Notes: generated from the sequence alone by a model not told the origin. 7,488 bases of DNA from Phycisphaerales bacterium UBA7708 (GCA_002482415.1 DLFY01000207.1:212-7699); one strand, 5' to 3'; shown: positions 1-6,126, numbered from the stretch's first letter. Translations and numbers: made by a program.

Positions 1-452
1 GATGAAACGGCGTTTTCCACCCATGCCCGCAGCGATTTGAGTGTTGTATCGGGGCCGTTATATTTTAGTATGGCTTTAATGTCGACGAAGTCCAGGGCTG
101 AGAGGTGGTAAAAGTGAAGGATATGCGATTGCAGATAGTTGGCCCCGAGAATCAGGTTCTGGGCCAGTCTGCCATTTTTGGCAGGGGCGATTCCATAAGC
201 CATTTCCTGGGCCATGAGCGAGGCCATGCCATGTGAGATGGGACAGACTCCGCAGATGCGCTGAGTAATCTGCTGAGCATCGAGAGGATCACGACCCTGG
301 AGGATAGTCTCAATGCCTCGGAACATTTCACCTTCGCACCGGGCTTCGGTGATTTTTACTTTCTTGCTGTCCGCGACGGCTTCCGTTTCCGTGTGGATGG
401 CAAGATGTCCTTCGATTCGTGTCAAAGGACTAATCGTTACTGTTTTATCCAT
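1..452 (-). CDS. [NiFe] hydrogenase large subunit, N-terminal part (3' end beyond window edge)
   Basis: This is the catalytic subunit of a [NiFe] hydrogenase, which carries the Ni-Fe centre and interconverts H2 with protons and electrons. 150 codons are visible before the left edge; family members are usually about 450-600 residues, so roughly the first quarter to third is present. The N-terminus has the family signature TRIEGH (residues 11-16). The L1 nickel-binding motif RICGVC is at residues 65-70, with C67 and C70 as expected Ni/Fe ligands, followed by PISHGMAS with H74. The C-terminal L2 cysteines lie outside the window. The start at 452 is supported by AGGAG eight bases upstream; the ATG six bases further upstream is in another frame and stops after four codons. 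It is transcribed divergently from gcvT. No small-subunit gene precedes it, although small subunits usually come first in such operons. The subgroup cannot be assigned from this part alone. The family call is very secure. Confidence 0.95.
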   Translation of the reverse strand, partial: MDKTVTISPLTRIEGHLAIHTETEAVADSKKVKITEARCEGEMFRGIETILQGRDPLDAQQITQRICGVCPISHGMASLMAQEMAYGIAPAKNGRLAQNLILGANYLQSHILHFYHLSALDFVDIKAILKYNGPDTTLKSLRAWVENAVS

Positions 453-855
453 TCTTCATGCTCCTGTGAAAAAAAGTACAAAAACCTGACAGATAATTGA
501 ATTTTTTGTCTGGTCTTATTGTCGAATTGCAAGGAAAGGATGTTTAATATAAAAAACACCTATTTTGACTATAAGTAAAAGTACTGACAGGATAGGTAGA
601 AGTGATTAGAGATTAACATAAATGCTTGCTATGCAAGGCGATATGTTTAGAATAAAGGATTGCAGTAAGAGATGTGAAGTTTGGTAAAGGATAATGTATG
701 TCATTTAAGGTTGTATATTGCTGAATTAGCACTATCTTGCTATTCATTGTATAAAGTCGTGCAGGAAAAGTACAAATCTGTTGACTCCAGATATAGGATT
801 TGATAAACAGGGGGGCAGATTCAACCATTGATAAAAGGATTTATAGGACCCTACA
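453..855. other. A+T-rich divergent intergenic region between hydrogenase gene and gcvT
   Basis: About 400 bases without a convincing gene. It is visibly A+T-richer than the flanking genes and must carry the promoters of both divergent units. On the minus side it contains the AGGAG ribosome-binding site of the hydrogenase gene. An imperfect hairpin lies in that gene's leader (CCTGACAG at 485-492 against TTGTCTGG at 506-513, one mismatch and one G-T pair). Several A+T-rich boxes could serve as promoters for gcvT, including TTGACT at 781-786. I see no glycine riboswitch core, tRNA, rRNA or tandem repeat. The only sizeable ORF, 613-828 on the minus strand, has no recognisable family features or good ribosome-binding site and is probably chance. 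Confidence 0.7.
726..755 (+). promoter_or_regulatory. Weak candidate promoter for the gcv cluster
   Basis: TTAGCA (726-731) and TATAAA (750-755) are separated by 18 bases, with matches of four and five out of six to the vegetative consensus. Transcription would begin near 762 and leave a leader of about 95 bases before gcvT. An alternative in the same region is TTGACT (781-786) with GATAAA (802-807), whose spacing of 15 is short. Chance matches are expected in such A+T-rich DNA, and the organism's sigma-factor preferences are unknown. Confidence 0.2.
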
Positions 856-2076
856 ATGCCGTCCAATCAACCAAAACGAACGCCGCTTTACGAAAAACAT
901 TGTATTGCCCATGCGAAAATCGTGGATTTTGCGGGCTGGGAGATGCCGATCCAGTATCCGGCGGGGATTGTACAGGAACATCTGGCTACACGAAAGTCGG
1001 CCGGTCTGTTTGATGTCTCGCACATGGGACGGTTCCGCATCAGCGGGAACCAGGCCGGAGCATTTCTGGATTATGGCTTGACCAATTACGCCGGCGGGCT
1101 GCCGATGGGGATGAGTCATTATACGATTCTGGCGCAAGACGACGGCGGGGCGGTCGATGATGCCTGGCTTTATCGGTTTGAGTCCGATAACTATATTCTC
1201 GTGGTCAATGCCTCGAATAAAGATAAAGACTGGAAGCATCTTCAATCACTCAAGGCTCGGTTTACTTCCGTGGTGCTTGAGGATTTGAGTGAGTCGCTGG
1301 CGATGGTGGCCCTGCAGGGGCCGCAGTCGGAGGCGATTCTCAAGGGACTGCTAACTGGCGGAGCTTTGCCGGAACCGAAGCGTAATGCAGCCAGTGTCGC
1401 TGCTTTGGCGGGGCATAAGGTGTTCATTGGTCGGACGGGTTATACAGGCGAAGCGGTCTGTTTTGAGATTATGGTTCAGGCGGATAAGGCGGGGGCGTTA
1501 TGGGATATCCTGCTGGCCAAAGGCGCAGCTCCGATCGGCCTGGGGGCTAGAGATACGCTTCGACTGGAAGCGTCGCTGCCGCTGTATGGCCATGAGATGG
1601 GGCTGGATTCAGAAGGCAAGACGATGCCGATTCTGGCCTGTCCGACGGCCCGGTTTGCGGTCGCTGACAGCGAAAAGAAAGAGTATGTCGGCAAAGCTGC
1701 CATTCAGCGTCAGCTTGCCGCGCTGGAACGGTATAAAAAAGGTGATTTTTCCGATAGCAGCGTCTTGCCAAAACGGATTGTTTGCCTGAGAATAACAGAT
1801 AAGGGAATCGCCCGGCAGGGCAGTCCGGTCTTTTGTCAGGGGCGTCCTGTGGGTGTGGTCACCAGCGGGACATCAGTTCCTTATTGGAAGTACGATGACA
1901 GCCAGACCATTACGGAACACTATGATCAGCGGTCTGTGGCACTGGCGTACGTGGATTGCCAATTGACCGCGGGAGCAGAGGTACAGATTGAAGTTCGCGG
2001 CAAGATGCTTGGGGCCAAAATAGTCAAGCGGAATTTGAAGCCGGGTGCTGCGGCAATGATGGCGGTTTTCGAATAA
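856..2076 (+). CDS. gcvT: Glycine cleavage system T-protein (aminomethyltransferase)
   Basis: GcvT takes the aminomethyl group carried on the lipoyl arm of GcvH, transfers the one-carbon unit to tetrahydrofolate to give 5,10-methylene-THF, and releases ammonia; it acts in the cytoplasm. Family landmarks are KIVDFAGWEMPIQY (21-34), LFDVSHMGRF (51-60), GGAVDDAW (97-104) with D101 at the position of the catalytic aspartate known in other T-proteins, RTGYTGE (193-199) and GLGARDTLRLEASLPLYGHE (228-247). The C-terminal barrel domain runs from about 305 to 395 and includes VVTSGTSVPYW (334-344). At 406 residues it is longer than the usual 360-375. The extra length lies mainly in the linker around 285-305 and in a loop around 342-358. 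The segment after the LYGHE motif reads ACPTARFAV (261-269) where many homologues have an AGLGW-like sequence. The start is supported by AGGA at 845-848, seven bases upstream. It is the first gene of the cluster, 46 bases ahead of gcvH. Confidence 0.96.
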   Translation: MPSNQPKRTPLYEKHCIAHAKIVDFAGWEMPIQYPAGIVQEHLATRKSAGLFDVSHMGRFRISGNQAGAFLDYGLTNYAGGLPMGMSHYTILAQDDGGAVDDAWLYRFESDNYILVVNASNKDKDWKHLQSLKARFTSVVLEDLSESLAMVALQGPQSEAILKGLLTGGALPEPKRNAASVAALAGHKVFIGRTGYTGEAVCFEIMVQADKAGALWDILLAKGAAPIGLGARDTLRLEASLPLYGHEMGLDSEGKTMPILACPTARFAVADSEKKEYVGKAAIQRQLAALERYKKGDFSDSSVLPKRIVCLRITDKGIARQGSPVFCQGRPVGVVTSGTSVPYWKYDDSQTITEHYDQRSVALAYVDCQLTAGAEVQIEVRGKMLGAKIVKRNLKPGAAAMMAVFE

Positions 2077-2122
2077 TACCCAGGATATTTATTTCGAGTC
2101 AGATGAATAAAGGATATAGATT

Positions 2123-2515
2123 ATGATGATTGACAAACAGGCACGGTATTTACAAACACACGAATGGGTCCGAAAAGGGCCGGGCAATGCTTATACCGTC
2201 GGATTGACGGCTTATGCGATTGAACAGCTTGGAGATATTGTTTATCTGGAGCTGCCGCCGGTCGGCAAGGAACTGCAGAAGGGTGATATCTTTGGCGTAA
2301 TTGAATCAGTCAAGTCGGCCTCGGATATGTATATTCCCATTGGCGGCAAAGTGACGGCGGTCAATGCGGACGTTCCCGATAATCCGGATATGCTGAAGGC
2401 CGAACCCTACGGCAAGGCCTGGATGATTCAGATTGAAGCATCCAATCCCGCTGAGTTTGATGGCTTGATGGATGCTGCGGCCTACGAGAAATTTTTAGAG
2501 ACAGAAGCACACTAA
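2123..2515 (+). CDS. gcvH: Glycine cleavage system H-protein (lipoyl carrier)
   Basis: GcvH is the small lipoylated shuttle protein that carries the aminomethyl intermediate from the P-protein to the T-protein and is then reoxidised by the L-protein. The 130-residue length is normal. The early THEWV motif (12-16), GLTAYAIEQLGDIVYLELP (27-45) and the lipoylation segment GVIESVKSASD (58-68) are all present. K64 in ESVKSA is the expected lipoyl-lysine. The downstream strand VNADVPDNPDMLKAEPYGKAW (84-104) closes the lipoyl-domain fold. The C-terminal tail with EFDGLMDAAAYEKFL is typical. Two ATG codons stand in tandem; AGGA at 2111-2114 is eight bases from the first, which favours 2123. A repeat-filled gap of 135 bases separates it from gcvPA. 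Confidence 0.97.
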   Translation: MMIDKQARYLQTHEWVRKGPGNAYTVGLTAYAIEQLGDIVYLELPPVGKELQKGDIFGVIESVKSASDMYIPIGGKVTAVNADVPDNPDMLKAEPYGKAWMIQIEASNPAEFDGLMDAAAYEKFLETEAH

Positions 2516-2519
2516 GTGG

Positions 2520-2550
2520 AAATTCTAAATACGAAATTCTAAATTCTAAA
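2520..2550. repeat. Short AAATTCTAAA direct repeats
   Basis: The ten-base unit AAATTCTAAA occurs three times just after the gcvH stop codon, at 2520-2529, 2534-2543 and 2541-2550; the last two overlap. It sits directly before the palindromic repeat at 2556. No coding function is apparent. It resembles the A+T-rich filler seen beside dispersed intergenic repeats in some environmental bacterial genomes, but that comparison is from memory only. Confidence 0.6.
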
Positions 2551-2555
2551 CAACG

Positions 2556-2583
2556 CTGGATGCCCGCTTTCGCGGGTATGACA
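2556..2583. repeat. 28-bp REP-like palindromic repeat, copy 1
   Basis: This unit begins CTGGAT and ends ATGACA, and matches copy 2 at 4487-4514 at 25 of 28 positions in the same orientation. The inner part folds into a hairpin with arms ATGCCCGC and GCGGGTAT around a TTTC loop (one G-T pair). Similar CTGGATTCCCGC...GCGGGAATGACA palindromes are dispersed in many environmental bacterial genomes, so this is probably a non-autonomous REP-type element. It may fold in the gcvH-gcvPA transcript and affect processing or stability; that role is inferred. Confidence 0.75.
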
Positions 2584-2650
2584 AGTCTGTTGTGTAGCGT
2601 TTAGAGATTCCGGTCAGGATTTCTCAATCCACTATTTATTTGAGGATGTT

Positions 2651-3982
2651 ATGCCTTTTATAGCCAATACCGACAGCCAGCGCAAGCAGATGCTGGACGA
2701 GATCAAAATGAGGCCCGAAGATTTGTTCGGGGAGATTCCGCAGGAGTTATTTTGCAAAGACCTGAAGCTGCCCGAGGGTTTATCCGAACAGGAAGTTCGC
2801 ACGCGTCTGGCGGAGCTGGCCGGAAAGAATTATATCAATCTGACGCTGTTTCTGGGCGGCGGATTTTATGACCACTTTATTCCCGCAGCGGTGCCGGCGC
2901 TGGCGGGACGTGCGGAGTTTTATACCGCCTATACGCCGTATCAGCCGGAAGTGTCACAGGGGACGCTGCAGGCGATCTATGAGTATCAGTCAATGATCTG
3001 CCGCCTGACGGATTTGGAAGTCTCCAATGCATCGATTTATGATGGCGGGACGGCGCTGTATGAAGCGATGATGATGGCGCTTCGGGCTACCGGCCGCAAC
3101 AAGGTGATTATCGACGATTCGGTCAATCCGATTTATCGTGTAATGATTCATTCTTATACACGTAATCTGCATATTGAATTGATTGAGACGACCAATGATA
3201 GCGGCCTGGCCAATCGCAGCCAGATTCTCAAGGCCCTTGACGACAAGACCGCGGCGGTGATGGTGCAGAATCCGAATTTCTTCGGCTGTATCGATGATTT
3301 CACCGATCTGGCCGAAGCGGTTCATGCCAAAGGCGCGCTGCTGATCAGTTCATGCTATCCGATTTCACTGGGGATTCTTAAGGCGCCGGGTGCGATGGGG
3401 GTGGATATTGCCACCGGTGAAGGCCAGTCGCTGGGGCTGCCGATGTCGTTCGGCGGGCCGTATCTGGGCTTCATGGCGACTAAAAAGCAGTATTCTCGTG
3501 CGATGCCCGGGCGGATTGTCGGGCGGAGTCAGGATGCCCAGGGGCGTCAGGGGTTTGTATTAACCCTGCAGGCCCGCGAGCAGCATATCCGCCGCGAGAA
3601 GGCAACGTCGAATATCTGTTCGAATGAGGCCCTGTGTGCGATGACGGCACTGATTTATCTGAGCCTGCTGGGCAAAGACGGCCTGCGGACGACGGCACAG
3701 TTGTGTGCGGATAAGGCCAGCTATGCATACGAACGGCTGACCAAAATCCCCGGCGTCAAGGCGCACTTTCCGGCCAAGTGGTTCTTCAATGAAATGGTGC
3801 TGGATGTGCCGATGGATGCGGCGGAGGTCGTGGCCAAGCTGATCGAAAAAGGCTATGCCGCGGGATTCCCGCTGAGCCGCTATTATAAGGGCATGGAAAA
3901 CTCGCTGCTGATTGCCGTGACCGAAAAACGCACCAAGCAGGAAATCGGCATGCTGGCTGAGGAACTGGAAGCGATACTTTAA
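2651..3982 (+). CDS. gcvPA: Glycine dehydrogenase (decarboxylating) subunit 1, P-protein N-terminal half
   Basis: GcvPA is one of two polypeptides that make up the split glycine decarboxylase. With GcvPB it binds glycine at pyridoxal phosphate, releases CO2 and loads the aminomethyl group on the lipoyl arm of GcvH. The 443-residue length fits the family (about 440-450). Landmarks are FLGGGFYDHFIPAAV (67-81), YTAYTPYQPEVSQGTLQAIY (91-110), the DGGTALYEA segment (131-139), GEGQSLGLPMSFGGPYLG (256-273) and REQHIRREKATSNICSNEAL (309-328). GcvPA lacks the PLP-binding lysine, which is in GcvPB. The start at 2651 has GAGGA at 2642-2646, close upstream. Split P-proteins are common in Firmicutes, Thermotogae, archaea and various anaerobes, whereas E. 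coli has a single chain. The gene is separated from gcvPB by 545 bases of repeats and a small ORF, which is unusual for this pair. Confidence 0.97.
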   Translation: MPFIANTDSQRKQMLDEIKMRPEDLFGEIPQELFCKDLKLPEGLSEQEVRTRLAELAGKNYINLTLFLGGGFYDHFIPAAVPALAGRAEFYTAYTPYQPEVSQGTLQAIYEYQSMICRLTDLEVSNASIYDGGTALYEAMMMALRATGRNKVIIDDSVNPIYRVMIHSYTRNLHIELIETTNDSGLANRSQILKALDDKTAAVMVQNPNFFGCIDDFTDLAEAVHAKGALLISSCYPISLGILKAPGAMGVDIATGEGQSLGLPMSFGGPYLGFMATKKQYSRAMPGRIVGRSQDAQGRQGFVLTLQAREQHIRREKATSNICSNEALCAMTALIYLSLLGKDGLRTTAQLCADKASYAYERLTKIPGVKAHFPAKWFFNEMVLDVPMDAAEVVAKLIEKGYAAGFPLSRYYKGMENSLLIAVTEKRTKQEIGMLAEELEAIL

Positions 3983-3988
3983 GAACGA

Positions 3989-4018
3989 GAAACCACAGAT
4001 TTCGCAGATTACACAGAT
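3989..4018. repeat. Left arm of a 30-bp inverted repeat pair
   Basis: This 30-base segment, starting GAAACCACAGATTTC and ending in a TTACACAGAT-type sequence, is the reverse complement of 4451-4480 with 28 of 30 positions identical. It begins six bases after the gcvPA stop and ends eight bases before the start of the small membrane ORF. It contains CAGATT/ACAGAT sub-repeats. Similar ACCACAGATTNNNCAGATTACACAGAT sequences are widespread intergenic repeats in several bacterial phyla (from memory). Confidence 0.8.
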
Positions 4019-4026
4019 CAATAGAT

Positions 4027-4359
4027 ATGAATAAGCACTATGTAATTCTGATGATAATCCGCTGGTCGTTTCTTGTGCTGTTATTTGCTGTTCCTTTAAT
4101 TTACAGCATCTGGAAAGTAAATTTTAAGAGAAGTTTTTGGTTTACCTGGATCGTGTGGAGTGTGGCAATATTTATATACGGGATGTTTCTTCCGGCAATA
4201 TTTTATTTAACAGAAAAGGCGACCGCGAAACCAGTTGTAGATTTTGATGGGTTTGTATTCCTTACAGGTATTTTTATCGGATGGCTGCCGGGTTTGATAT
4301 TAGCGCCGCTGGGTTGTTTTATTCATGATTTAGTGTTTGGAAGAAAGCGAATTGAATAA
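4027..4359 (+). CDS. Small predicted inner-membrane protein of unknown function
   Basis: I do not recognise this 110-residue product. It is very hydrophobic, with three likely membrane segments at about residues 6-28, 36-61 and 76-98, short basic stretches between them (KVNFKR near 30-35) and a basic C-terminus (GRKRIE). The loop around 62-75 holds TEKATAKPVVDFDG. No enzyme or transporter motif is visible. Its base composition is A+T-richer than the flanking gcv genes. No clear Shine-Dalgarno sequence precedes the ATG; the bases upstream belong to the inverted repeat at 3989-4018. It lies in the same orientation between gcvPA and gcvPB, bounded by inverted repeats, and looks like an inserted passenger rather than a glycine-cleavage component. 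The hydrophobic pattern argues against a chance ORF, but translation is unproven. Confidence 0.6.
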   Translation: MNKHYVILMIIRWSFLVLLFAVPLIYSIWKVNFKRSFWFTWIVWSVAIFIYGMFLPAIFYLTEKATAKPVVDFDGFVFLTGIFIGWLPGLILAPLGCFIHDLVFGRKRIE

Positions 4360-4382
4360 ATGCCTCCGGCTATTAAACTTAA

Positions 4383-4424
4383 TGTCCCTTCGGGACAATA
4401 AAGGAGTTACGCCCCGAAGGGGCG
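4383..4424. repeat. Two adjacent tight hairpins (REP-like intergenic element)
   Basis: Hairpin one has arms TGTCCC (4383-4388) and GGGACA (4392-4397) around a TTC loop. Hairpin two has arms CGCCCC (4410-4415) and GGGGCG (4419-4424) around a GAA loop. Both stems are perfect, six base pairs with a three-base loop. They follow the membrane ORF stop by about 24 bases. No run of T follows either, so they are poor intrinsic terminators. They look like dispersed intergenic palindromes and could act in transcript processing or stability. Confidence 0.65.
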
Positions 4425-4450
4425 AAAGAATACAGAATTGAAAATTAAAA

Positions 4451-4480
4451 GTCTGTGTAATCTGTGAAATCTGTGGTTTC
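4451..4480. repeat. Right arm of the 30-bp inverted repeat pair
   Basis: This is the reverse complement of 3989-4018 with two differences in 30. The two arms enclose the membrane ORF and the hairpin pair, a span of 492 bases outer edge to outer edge. No transposase is encoded between them, so this is not a conventional insertion sequence. A non-autonomous element, or two independent insertions of a dispersed repeat, would both fit. Confidence 0.8.
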
Positions 4481-4486
4481 AAAAAT

Positions 4487-4514
4487 CTGGATTCCGGCTT
4501 TCGCGGGAATGACA
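4487..4514. repeat. 28-bp REP-like palindromic repeat, copy 2
   Basis: This is the second copy of the unit at 2556-2583, in the same orientation, with three differences. Its arms are ATTCCGGC and GCGGGAAT around a TTTC loop, with one G-G mismatch in the stem. The outer stem pair that is G-T in copy 1 is T-A here, which is consistent with preserved folding. It ends two bases before the GGAG ribosome-binding site of gcvPB (4517-4520), so a hairpin in mRNA would sit very close to the translation start region. Confidence 0.75.
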
Positions 4515-4527
4515 TTGGAGATATACA

Positions 4528-5973
4528 ATGAAACTGGTATTTGAAAAAAGTGTGACGGGGCGTCAGGGATTACGGGTTGCCAAAAGCGATGTGCCTGCGG
4601 GTGTGCATATTGAGCCGAAGCTGCTGCGGGACAACCTGCCGCTGCCGGAATTGAGTGAGCTGGATGTGGTGCGGCATTTTACGGAATTGTCACGCCGGAA
4701 TTTCAGCGTGGATACGGTATTCTATCCGCTGGGCTCGTGTACGATGAAATACAACCCCAAGGTCTGCGAGCGGATTGCGGCCTATCCGGGTTTTGCGCAT
4801 CTGCATCCGCTGCTGCCGCAGTTGCGGATGGGCGGCATGCTGACGCAGGGCGCCCTGCAGGTGCTGTATGATACGGATATGATGCTGCGGGAGATCGCCG
4901 GCATGGCCGCCTTTACGATGCAGCCGATGGCCGGAGCGCACGGCGAACTGACGGGCATTATGATGATGGCCGCCTATCACCGCCGCAAGGGCAACAAGAA
5001 AAAGGTCGTGCTGATTCCCGACAGCGCCCATGGTACCAATCCCGCCAGCGCTGCAATTGCCGGATATTCGGTCAAGACCATCCCCAGCGACAAAAACGGC
5101 CTGATGAGCGTGGAGGCCCTGAAGAAGGAACTCAACAGCGAAGTGGCCGGCATCATGCTGACCTGTCCCGATACGGTCGGACTATTCAATCCCCATGTCA
5201 AGGAAATCTGTGACCTGATTCATTCGGTCGATGGTCTGGCCTATTATGATGGCGCCAACCTCAACGCGATTGTCGGCCGGGTTCGTCCGGGCGATCTGGG
5301 TTTTGACATTATCCATATTAATCTGCACAAGACCTTTGCCACGCCGCACGGCGGCGGCGGTCCCGGTGCCGGCCCGGTGGGCGTCTGCTCGAAACTGGTG
5401 GATTTTCTGCCGATTTCCGTGGTGGTCAAGCGGTCGGACGGCACGTTTGCCCTCGAATATGACCGGCCGGACTCCATCGGCTATATCGCCCCGTTCTACG
5501 GCAATTTCGGCGTGGTGCTTAGGGCGTATGTCTATATGCTGATGCTGGGCAAAGAGGGGCTTCTGCGGGTCAGCGAAAATGCCGTGCTGAACGCCAACTA
5601 TGTCAAAGAAAAGCTGAAGGATTATTACGATATTCCCTTTGAGCAGGTCTGCAAGCACGAATGCGTCATCAGTGCCACCCGACAGGCCGCCAAAGGTGTA
5701 CATGCCCTCGATATCGCCAAGGCCCTCATCGACCGCGGCATTCACCCGCCGACTATGTATTTCCCGATGATTGTCAAGGAGGCCCTGATGATAGAGCCGA
5801 CCGAGACCGAAAGCCGGGAGACGCTGGATCTCTTTATCGAGGCCATGATTGATATTGCCAAACAGGTTGAGGCCGATCCGGCCAGCATCAAAGCCGCCCC
5901 GGTGACAACCCCGATTGGCCGGCTCGATGAAACCGCCGCGGCACGAAATCTGGATATTGCCAGCCTGTCGTGA
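4528..5973 (+). CDS. gcvPB: Glycine dehydrogenase (decarboxylating) subunit 2, P-protein C-terminal half
   Basis: GcvPB is the PLP-binding partner of GcvPA in the split glycine decarboxylase. The 481-residue length is normal (about 480-490). Landmarks are FYPLGSCTMKYNPK (65-78), GAHGELTGIMM (136-146), IPDSAHGTNPASAAIAGY (163-180), YYDGANLNAI (239-248) and INLHKTFATPHGGGGPGAG (264-282). K268 in this last segment is the expected Schiff-base lysine, and the glycine-rich loop follows it directly. Near the C-terminus, HPPTMYFPMIVKEALMIEPTE is also typical. The start at 4528 is preceded by GGAG at 4517-4520, seven bases away. Upstream lie the repeat block and the membrane ORF, so co-transcription with gcvPA is likely from orientation but not shown. 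No L-protein gene follows; the next gene is unrelated. A 265-residue antisense ORF over its 3' half is a shadow of the coding sequence. Confidence 0.97.
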   Translation: MKLVFEKSVTGRQGLRVAKSDVPAGVHIEPKLLRDNLPLPELSELDVVRHFTELSRRNFSVDTVFYPLGSCTMKYNPKVCERIAAYPGFAHLHPLLPQLRMGGMLTQGALQVLYDTDMMLREIAGMAAFTMQPMAGAHGELTGIMMMAAYHRRKGNKKKVVLIPDSAHGTNPASAAIAGYSVKTIPSDKNGLMSVEALKKELNSEVAGIMLTCPDTVGLFNPHVKEICDLIHSVDGLAYYDGANLNAIVGRVRPGDLGFDIIHINLHKTFATPHGGGGPGAGPVGVCSKLVDFLPISVVVKRSDGTFALEYDRPDSIGYIAPFYGNFGVVLRAYVYMLMLGKEGLLRVSENAVLNANYVKEKLKDYYDIPFEQVCKHECVISATRQAAKGVHALDIAKALIDRGIHPPTMYFPMIVKEALMIEPTETESRETLDLFIEAMIDIAKQVEADPASIKAAPVTTPIGRLDETAAARNLDIASLS

Positions 5974-6005
5974 TGTCATCCTATAAATATTGAATAGTTT
6001 GTTCT

Positions 6006-6040
6006 TTGATAAAAGGAAGGATGAAAGTATAAATTATAAT
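6006..6040 (+). promoter_or_regulatory. Candidate promoter for the GLUG-repeat protein gene
   Basis: TTGATA (6006-6011) and TATAAA (6028-6033) are spaced by 16 bases, each five of six to the vegetative consensus. A perfect TATAAT at 6035-6040 overlaps the same region, although no -35 box lies at standard distance from it. A start near 6040-6047 would give a leader of about 155 bases before the ATG at 6200, containing the hairpins at 6072 and 6127. It is the best promoter match I found in the window, but it is unverified. Confidence 0.4.
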
Positions 6041-6071
6041 ACACAAAAAAGGGTGGGGTATATTTTATAAA

Positions 6072-6104
6072 TGTAAAAATGGATTGTTTTTTTACAGATT
6101 TTTT
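6072..6104 (+). terminator. Weak A+T-rich terminator-like hairpin downstream of gcvPB
   Basis: TGTAAAAA (6072-6079) can pair with TTTTTACA (6089-6096) to form an eight-base-pair stem with a nine-base loop, followed by GATTTTTT (6097-6104). It lies about 100 bases after the gcvPB stop and could end the gcv transcript. The stem has only one G-C pair, so it would be weak. It also lies downstream of the candidate promoter for the next gene, which raises attenuation as an alternative or makes one of the two calls wrong. Confidence 0.3.
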
Positions 6105-6126
6105 AATACCATTGGTATCGACAATC

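Noticed and set aside
508..531. Possible sigma-54 promoter (TGG...TTGC) near the hydrogenase gene
   Set aside because: The GG to GC spacing is wrong for a -24/-12 promoter and the orientation points away from the hydrogenase gene.
613..828. 71-residue minus-strand ORF in the divergent intergenic region
   Set aside because: No family features, no good ribosome-binding site, and composition that looks like translated A+T-rich spacer.
841..1245. 134-residue minus-strand ORF and overlapping plus-strand ORFs in other frames within gcvT
   Set aside because: gcvT is unambiguous in its own frame across this stretch; these are shadow frames with unnatural composition.
4401..4430. CCCCGAAGGGGCG before gcvPB resembling part of the glycine-riboswitch core
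   Set aside because: The bases form a perfect simple hairpin, and the flanking riboswitch elements (purine-rich P1 strand and the later CTCTCAGGCAAAAGGAC-like segment) are absent. It is better explained as a repeat palindrome.
3989..4480. Insertion sequence bounded by 30-bp inverted repeats
   Set aside because: The enclosed ORF is a small membrane protein, not a transposase, and I see no clear target-site duplication. Only a non-autonomous cassette remains possible.
5182..5979. 265-residue antisense ORF over the 3' half of gcvPB
   Set aside because: It is fully antisense to a well-conserved gcvPB, has no recognisable domain, and long antisense ORFs are common opposite codon-biased genes.
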